NCBI RefSeq assembly: GCF_014189455.1
Contig: NZ_CP050296.1
Coordinates: forward strand, 3,530,001-3,594,000
Reading direction: 5' to 3'
From: Mesorhizobium huakuii
GTDB taxonomy: Bacteria; Pseudomonadota; Alphaproteobacteria; Rhizobiales; Rhizobiaceae
Length of the DNA: 64,000 bases
The stretch's first letter is position 1, and each line of letters starts with the position of its first letter. Both the position numbers and the translations under genes were made by a program. Below, in pieces: positions 58,561 to 64,000 of the stretch. The notes below the pieces were generated by a model. The model was not told the origin of the DNA. It ran no database searches and saw nothing but the letters and a program-made list of their open reading frames with translations.

Positions 58561-61438
58561 GGAGCCGCTCCCCTGCCGGGTCGAAGGCGCAAGGGGCGGC
58601 AATCGTTGCCGTGCGGACCTTGCCGAGATGCTGGATTTCGATCGTCTCGCCGTGGCGTGCCGCGCCACGCTCGATCAGGCCGAGCGCGATCGGTCGGCCA
58701 AGCGTCGGGCTCTGATAGCTCGACGTGACAAAACCCTGGCTGTGCAGCTTGCCATCGACCCGTCGGATGCCATGCGCGCCAGTCGGCAGCGGCGCTCCGC
58801 CTTGCGGCACCGTCAGCCCGACAAGCTGCAGGCGGTCCCCACGCGACGCCTCCTCGGTGAACAACGAGCGGCGGCCGACATATTCGGTCTGGCGTTTGGC
58901 GCGCGGGCCCTCGCTACCAAGGTCGTGTGGCAGCGTGGTGCCGTCCGTGTCCTTGCCGATGACGATGAAGCCTTTCTCGGCGCGCAGGATCATCAGCGCT
59001 TCGAGGCCAATGATGACGGCATCGAATGCCTGCCCGGCCTGACGCAGATGCGCCCACAAGGGCTCGGCGCGATCGGCGCGGATGGACACCTCATAGCTCC
59101 TGTCGCCGGTGAAGCTGACGCGCGCGACGCGGACCGCGTCGCCGCCATAGCTGCCGTGGCCGACCGCCATATGCGGCAGCTCGGCATCGTCGAGCGAGAG
59201 GCCAAGATCGACTGTTTCCAGCAGCTTCCGGGCGTTCGGTCCAGAAACGGTCAGCGTCGCCATGTCCGCTGTGGCGTTGTGGATATAGACGGCGTCACGG
59301 CCGAAACGGTCCTGGCGCCATTCCTCCAGCCGGGCGTGCACGGCAGCAACATGCGAGGACGAGCACGACACGACGAAGCGATGCTCGTCCAGCCGCACCA
59401 GCACGCCGTCATCGAAGACCACGCCGTTCTCCGACAGCATGAAACCGTAGCGGCAACGGCCCGGCTTCAGCGTCGACATGGTGTTGTAGTAGAGGAAATC
59501 GACGAATTCGGCCGCCTTGGGCCCGATCACCTCGATCTTGCCCAGCGTCGAACCGTCGAACAGCGCGACCGACCGGCGCGCGCGCAACGCTTCGTCGTGG
59601 ATGGCGCGCTCCGCATCGGCTTCACGGCCGCCATAGTGGGCCGGGCGCAGCCAGCCGCCATATTCCTGGAACACGGCGCCACTGGTGCGGTGCACGCTTT
59701 CGAGCGGCAGCCGGCGCACCGGCGCCATCAGTTCGCCAACGCGCGCGCCGGCAAAGCTTGCCAGCGGCACCGGCGTGAAGGGCGGACGGTAGGTGGTGGT
59801 GCCGACCTCCGGCACCGTGCGGCCGGTAATCCCGGCCATCAGCGCCAGGCCGGGCAGGTTGGAGGTCTTGCCCTGGTCGGTCGCCATGCCGAGCGTCGTG
59901 TAGCGCTTGAGGTGCTCGACCGAGACAAAGTTTTCGCGTGCCGCGAGTTCGACGTCCTTCACCGTCACGTCGTTCTGGTAGTCGATCCAGATGCGCCCCT
60001 TCGAACCGGGCACCGGCCACGCAGCCGCTATGCCGCTCGTCGCTTCAGGTCCGGTGCTGCGCGGCGCTGCTGCCTTCGCCTGGCCAAGCGGTGCAACAGC
60101 CTTCTCGGAACTGGCGAACACCTCTGACAACGAGACCGAACCCGCCGCCGCGCCAGCCACGGAAATGCCGTCGACCGGATCGCCCGGCAGGAAAGCGGCG
60201 CGTGTCTCGCTCCAGGCGAGCTTGCCCTTGGCCTGGCCGAAGAGATGAATGGTCGGCGTCCAGCCGCCCGAGACCAACGCGCAATCGGCATCGAGCTTGG
60301 TGCCGTCGTCCAGCGTCACGCCCTCGACACGCAGCTTGCCGCTGGCGGAAGCAAGCGCACGCCCTTTGATCAGCCGCACCTTGGCCGGCGAGTCGGGCAT
60401 GCCGTCACGCCTGATGTCGACAAGCGTGACGTCGGCACCGGCCTCGGCGACCGCCTCCGCCACTTCATAGGCGCTGTCATTGTTGGTCGCGACGACGATG
60501 CGGCGGCCGACCAGCACCGCATGGCGCCTGAGATAGGCGAGCGCCGCATCCGCCGACAGGATGCCCGGCAGGTCGTTGTTGGCGAAGGGCAGCGGCCGTT
60601 CGATGGCGCCGGTCGCCAGCACGGTCTGGCGTGGCCGGACACGCAACAGCGTGTCACGCCGGCCATCGAAATGACGCTGGTTCAGCCCGACCAGATTGTG
60701 GTCGTAGATGCCGAAGGCGGTGGTCGCAGGCAGGATCAGGTGGCCGCCGGCGACGACTTCGGCAACCGTCTCGTCGATCCACACGGCCGCCGGCTTGCCA
60801 TCGATCTCGCCGGCGCGGTGGCCGAGCGATCCACCCGGCTTTTGCTGGTCATCGACCAACGTGACGGAAAGGCCTGCGCCGGCCGCCAGTTTTGCTGCCG
60901 CCAGCCCGGCCGGGCCAGCGCCCACCACCAGTACATCGCAATGGTGGTTGATCTGGTCCGCCGTGCCCGACGAGGTCCATTCGGTGTCGACCTTGCCCAG
61001 CCCGGCCATGGCGCGGATGCGCGGCTCGAACATGTGCCAGTCCGGCCACATGAAGGTCTTGTAGTAGAACGCCGCCGGAATGAAGCGCGAGAAGCGGTCG
61101 AGGAAGGCGTTGCGGTCGGCTTGCGCATTGGGCGTCGCATTGACGCTTTTCGCCATCAGCCCGTCACGGGCCGGTTCCGTGGTGGCGCGGGTGTTCGGCG
61201 TCGCCTGTGGGCCACCGACATCGACCAGCGCGTTCGGCTCCTCGACGCCGGCGCCCCAGATGCCGCGCGGCCGGTGGTATTTGAAGCTGCGGCCGACGAC
61301 CGCGACATCATTGGCCAGCAGCGCCGAAGCGATGGTATCACCGGCGAAGCCGTCGACGGTTGCGCCGTCGAAGCTGAAGCGGATCGGCCGCGAGCGGTCG
61401 ATGGCGCTGCCGCCAGTGGCGAGACGCGAGGCGGTCAT
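58553..61438 (-). CDS. soxA: Sarcosine oxidase alpha subunit
   Basis: A 961-residue large subunit of the enzyme that demethylates sarcosine to glycine, making formaldehyde (as methylene-tetrahydrofolate) and H2O2. Visible are the N-terminal ferredoxin-like half (FSFDGATVDGFAGDTIASALL), the NAD-binding fold DVLVVGAGPAGLAAAKLA, and the C-terminal aminomethyltransferase (GcvT) domain with LDGSTLGKIEVIGPKAAEF-like GSTLGKIEVIGPKAAEFVDF and a folate site. ATG 61438 overlaps soxD (ATGA). Slightly short but complete. Confidence 0.94.
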   Translation of the reverse strand: MTASRLATGGSAIDRSRPIRFSFDGATVDGFAGDTIASALLANDVAVVGRSFKYHRPRGIWGAGVEEPNALVDVGGPQATPNTRATTEPARDGLMAKSVNATPNAQADRNAFLDRFSRFIPAAFYYKTFMWPDWHMFEPRIRAMAGLGKVDTEWTSSGTADQINHHCDVLVVGAGPAGLAAAKLAAGAGLSVTLVDDQQKPGGSLGHRAGEIDGKPAAVWIDETVAEVVAGGHLILPATTAFGIYDHNLVGLNQRHFDGRRDTLLRVRPRQTVLATGAIERPLPFANNDLPGILSADAALAYLRRHAVLVGRRIVVATNNDSAYEVAEAVAEAGADVTLVDIRRDGMPDSPAKVRLIKGRALASASGKLRVEGVTLDDGTKLDADCALVSGGWTPTIHLFGQAKGKLAWSETRAAFLPGDPVDGISVAGAAAGSVSLSEVFASSEKAVAPLGQAKAAAPRSTGPEATSGIAAAWPVPGSKGRIWIDYQNDVTVKDVELAARENFVSVEHLKRYTTLGMATDQGKTSNLPGLALMAGITGRTVPEVGTTTYRPPFTPVPLASFAGARVGELMAPVRRLPLESVHRTSGAVFQEYGGWLRPAHYGGREADAERAIHDEALRARRSVALFDGSTLGKIEVIGPKAAEFVDFLYYNTMSTLKPGRCRYGFMLSENGVVFDDGVLVRLDEHRFVVSCSSSHVAAVHARLEEWRQDRFGRDAVYIHNATADMATLTVSGPNARKLLETVDLGLSLDDAELPHMAVGHGSYGGDAVRVARVSFTGDRSYEVSIRADRAEPLWAHLRQAGQAFDAVIIGLEALMILRAEKGFIVIGKDTDGTTLPHDLGSEGPRAKRQTEYVGRRSLFTEEASRGDRLQLVGLTVPQGGAPLPTGAHGIRRVDGKLHSQGFVTSSYQSPTLGRPIALGLIERGAARHGETIEIQHLGKVRTATIAAPCAFDPAGERLHA

Positions 61439-61701
61439 GCCGCGTGCTCCCCGCCAAGCGCGGTCGACGACAGCACCATGTGCGTGACGGTGTCGCGCTC
61501 CATGACGAAGAACTCGCCGCAGCTCATGTGAACCCAGATCTCGCGTGCCGTGCCCTTCGGATTGCCGCGCCGATAGAGATATCCGGCCCAGCGATCGGTC
61601 GGCACGTCTGCCCCATCCGGCCTGGCATTGCCGGCATCGCCGCCATAATGGAATTCGGTCTCGTCGCGCGGGCCGCAGAACGGGCAAGGAAAGAGCTGCA
61701 T
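61435..61701 (-). CDS. soxD: Sarcosine oxidase delta subunit
   Basis: An 88-residue zinc-binding subunit: CPFCGPRDETEFHYGGDAG near the N-terminus and WVHMSCGEFFVMERDT, the ligand residues of SoxD. ATG 61701 is used; the preceding TTG codon would add one Met. It is eleven bases after soxB and overlaps soxA by four bases. Confidence 0.93.
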   Translation of the reverse strand: MQLFPCPFCGPRDETEFHYGGDAGNARPDGADVPTDRWAGYLYRRGNPKGTAREIWVHMSCGEFFVMERDTVTHMVLSSTALGGEHAA

Positions 61702-61711
61702 CAAGAAACCT

Positions 61712-62965
61712 CTAATGCGCGATGCCGGAGCCGGCCGCTTCGTCGATCAGCCGCCCGGCGGCGAAGCGGTCGAGATCGAAGGGGCGGCTGATGTCGTTGT
61801 GCTTCCCGGTCGCCAGCAGGTTTGCCAGCAGCGTGCCGCCGGCGGGAATGGCCTTGAAACCGCCCGTGCCCCAGCCGCAATTGAGGAACAGATTGGGCAG
61901 CGGCGAGGGACCGATGATCGGGGAAGAATCCGGCACGACATCGACGATGCCGGCCCATTGCCGCATCAGCTTCAGCTGACCAAATATCGGGAACATCTCC
62001 AGCAGCCCTGCGATCACGCTTTCCAGCGTCGGCAGATTGCCGCGCTGCGCATAGGAGGGGATGCGGTCCAGCCCGCCGCCGATGACGATCTCGCCCTTGT
62101 CCGACTGGCTGACATAGACGCCGCAGCCGGGCGATAGCACCACCGTATCGAGGATCGGCTTGACCGGCTCGGAGACGCAGGCCTGCAGCGCGTAGGAGTT
62201 GATCGGCAGCCGGAAGCCGGCCTTGGCGGCCAGCACCGAGGAATGCCCGGCCACCGCCAGGCCGATGCGGTCGGCGCGGATCGCGCCGCGCGTCGTCTGG
62301 ACACCGCGGCAGCGGCCGCCTTCGGTGATGAAATCGGTGATCTCGCAATTCTGGATGATGTCGACGCCGAGCCGACTCGCCGCCCGCGCGTAACCCCAGG
62401 CGACCGCGTCATGACGCGCCGTGCCGGCCCGGCCTTGCCAGATGCCGCCGAAGACGGGGAAACGCGCATCCGGGGAGAAATTGTAGACCGGCGCCACGCG
62501 GCGCACATCTTCCGGAGAAAACAACTCGGCATCGATGCCGTTGATCTGCATGGCGTTGACGGTGCGCGCGCCGATCTCCATCTCGGCCGTCGAATGGCAG
62601 AGATTGACCATGCCGCGCTGCGACAGCATGACGTTGTAGTTCAGATCTTTCGACAGGCCTTCATAGAGCCGGTGCGCCAGCCCGTAGAGTTCGACGCTTT
62701 CCGGATAATAATAGTTGGAGCGCACCACGGTGGTGTTGCGGCCCGTATTGCCGCCGCCGATCCAGCCCTTTTCCAGCACGGCAACTCTGGTGATCCCATG
62801 GTTCTTGGCCAGGTAATAGGCCGTCGCCAGCCCATGGCCGCCGCCGCCGATGATGATCGCGTCATAGGACAGCTTCGGCTCGGGCGAGCGCCATGCCTGC
62901 TTCCAGCCGGTCTGGCCGGCCAGGCCCTCCTTGAACAGCGACAGAGCGGAATAGCGTCGGGTCAT
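61712..62965 (-). CDS. soxB: Sarcosine oxidase beta subunit
   Basis: A 417-residue FAD subunit with the dinucleotide fold DAIIIGGGGHGLATAYYLAK and the covalent-flavin-type region RNTTVVRSNYYYPESVELYG (His/Arg near the flavin). The C-terminal FLNCGWGTGGFKAIPAGG is the substrate end. ATG 62965 gives the family length; a further upstream start would add 32 unlike residues. First gene of soxBDAG. Confidence 0.95.
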   Translation of the reverse strand: MTRRYSALSLFKEGLAGQTGWKQAWRSPEPKLSYDAIIIGGGGHGLATAYYLAKNHGITRVAVLEKGWIGGGNTGRNTTVVRSNYYYPESVELYGLAHRLYEGLSKDLNYNVMLSQRGMVNLCHSTAEMEIGARTVNAMQINGIDAELFSPEDVRRVAPVYNFSPDARFPVFGGIWQGRAGTARHDAVAWGYARAASRLGVDIIQNCEITDFITEGGRCRGVQTTRGAIRADRIGLAVAGHSSVLAAKAGFRLPINSYALQACVSEPVKPILDTVVLSPGCGVYVSQSDKGEIVIGGGLDRIPSYAQRGNLPTLESVIAGLLEMFPIFGQLKLMRQWAGIVDVVPDSSPIIGPSPLPNLFLNCGWGTGGFKAIPAGGTLLANLLATGKHNDISRPFDLDRFAAGRLIDEAAGSGIAH

Positions 62966-63002
62966 GGCATGTCTTCCGCAGGGGAGGCAGCGCTTCTTTC
63001 GG

Positions 63003-64000
63003 TCATGCCCGCATCGCCTTGCCCGTTGGATCGTAAGGCGACGAAGCGATGACGCGCGCATTTCTTTCGACGCCGACGATATGGGTTGTCAACTCGGTAT
63101 CAATACCGGCCGCATCGCGATCGACAAGCGCCATGGCAAGGCTCTTGCCGACCGTATGGCCATAGCCGCCCGAGGTGACGAAGCCGGCAAGCTTGCCTCT
63201 GCTCCAGATAGGCTCGTAGCCGCTGGCATCGGCATCCACGGCGTCGATTTCCAGCGTCACCAGAGTTCGCCTTGATCCAGCCTTCTGCTCTTTCCGCGCG
63301 GCCTCGCGTCCGATGAAGTCGCCCTTGTCGAAAGCAATCCAGCGGTCCATGCCGGTTTCACCAGGCGTGTAGTCCTGCGTGAACTCGCGCGACCAGATGC
63401 CAAAACTCTTTTCGAGCCGCAGCGAATTGACCGCGCCAAAGCCGTATTCGGTGACGCCGAGGTCGCTTCCTGCCGAAAGCAGCGCGCGGCGCAACCCGGC
63501 GTGCTCGTTGGCCTGGCAATGGATCTCGTAGCCGAGTTCGCCGATGACCGACAGCCGCCCGACTTTGGCCCGAACCAGGCCGACATCGAGCGTCTTGCAG
63601 GCGAGGAAGCCGAAGGCTTCATGCGAAACATCCTGGTGCGTCAGCCGTTCCAGCAGACGGCGCGCATTGGGGCCGGCGAGCGAAAAGCCGACGACCGCGT
63701 CCGAAATGTCGCGCACATTGACGCCGTCGGCGAGATGCTGCTCGAACCAACGCATATGCCATTGGCGAAGATAATAGGACCCCATGATCCACCAGGAGCC
63801 ATCGCCCCAGTTGAAGACCGTGAGGTCGCCCTTGAGCTTGCCGTTTTCGCCCAGCATCGGCGCGAGTTTCGCGCGGCCGGGCCTGGGCAGAGCGCAGGCG
63901 AGCAGCCGGTCGAGCCAGGCTTCCGCCTGCGGCCCGGAGACCTCGTAGCGCGAGAAGGCGGTGATATCGAGCAGGCCGACGCCTTCGCGCACCTTGCGGC
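63003..64000 (-). CDS. Dimethylglycine dehydrogenase/sarcosine dehydrogenase-like protein, C-terminal part (partial)
   Basis: The C-terminal 332 residues of a protein whose start lies beyond 64000. They form a GcvT-like aminomethyltransferase/folate domain: REGVGLLDITAFSRYEVSG, DLTVFNWGDGSWWIMGSYY, DAVVGFSLAGPNARRLLERL, FGAVNSLRLEKSFGIWSREF and GGYGHTVGKSLAMALVDRDA. This arrangement is that of dimethylglycine dehydrogenases with an N-terminal FAD domain. Located directly upstream of soxB, it would feed sarcosine to SoxBDAG. Confidence 0.88.
   Translation of the reverse strand, partial: RKVREGVGLLDITAFSRYEVSGPQAEAWLDRLLACALPRPGRAKLAPMLGENGKLKGDLTVFNWGDGSWWIMGSYYLRQWHMRWFEQHLADGVNVRDISDAVVGFSLAGPNARRLLERLTHQDVSHEAFGFLACKTLDVGLVRAKVGRLSVIGELGYEIHCQANEHAGLRRALLSAGSDLGVTEYGFGAVNSLRLEKSFGIWSREFTQDYTPGETGMDRWIAFDKGDFIGREAARKEQKAGSRRTLVTLEIDAVDADASGYEPIWSRGKLAGFVTSGGYGHTVGKSLAMALVDRDAAGIDTELTTHIVGVERNARVIASSPYDPTGKAMRA

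Noticed and set aside
58370-60127. A 585-codon frame on the plus strand opposite soxA
   Set aside because: Shadow of soxA; no homology visible and no transcriptional or translational signal.

Overview
The window is GC-rich chromosomal DNA of a Rhizobiales alphaproteobacterium, most likely Mesorhizobium or a close relative. The evidence is a class II (CP4-like) aroA, a TIGR02300-type FYDLN-acid protein, a soxBDAG operon, a pntB end, and several intergenic palindromic repeats of the kind scattered through rhizobial genomes. Species cannot be fixed by reading alone.

Layout. 1-2.7 kb: the pntB tail, two membrane proteins (one only 25 residues) and a frameshifted secreted hydrolase. 2.7-10.7 kb: gyrB, preceded by two tandem paralogues of a secreted caspase-like/TPR protein, the gyrB-proximal one frameshifted. 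10.8-14.5 kb: FMN reductase, cytochrome P450, NDUFA9-like protein, DoxX. 14.8-23.6 kb: an arginine/basic amino acid locus (polar amino acid ABC transporter, Ldh-family reductase, dimethylargininase-like hydrolase, TetR regulator, AruI-like ThDP decarboxylase, SDR). 23.7-28.5 kb: housekeeping rpsA, cmk, aroA, FYDLN protein.

28.67-41.99 kb: a 13.3-kb integrated element in the 3-prime end of tRNA-Ala(GGC). It has a perfect 49-bp att duplication, a P4-type tyrosine integrase next to the right end, an AlpA-like regulator, a replication-initiator-like gene with iteron-like repeats inside it, a ClpP-type prohead protease, a tape measure protein and several unknown small genes. No terminase, portal, capsid or tail-tube gene is recognisable, so it is either a stripped prophage or a phage satellite.

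42.0-43.7 kb: an internally deleted deacetylase remnant, a frameshifted phosphopantetheinyl transferase and a GntR regulator. 44.0-55.1 kb: an organosulfur utilisation cluster with ssuD, a flavoprotein, sfnG, a complete Liv-type ABC transporter (ATPase, two permeases, binding protein, second ATPase), sfnB and an FMN reductase. The transporter probably imports the sulfone or sulfonate that the FMNH2-dependent monooxygenases desulfurise. 55.2-57.9 kb: a membrane protein, an exported epoxide hydrolase-like protein and an AraC regulator. 58.0-64.0 kb: soxBDAG (heterotetrameric sarcosine oxidase) downstream of a partial dimethylglycine dehydrogenase-like gene, for methylglycine catabolism.

Seven places need a one-base correction to restore a family-typical protein, mostly in short homopolymers and including aroA, normally essential for growth without aromatic supplements. 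Base-calling errors are therefore a serious alternative to real pseudogenes throughout.
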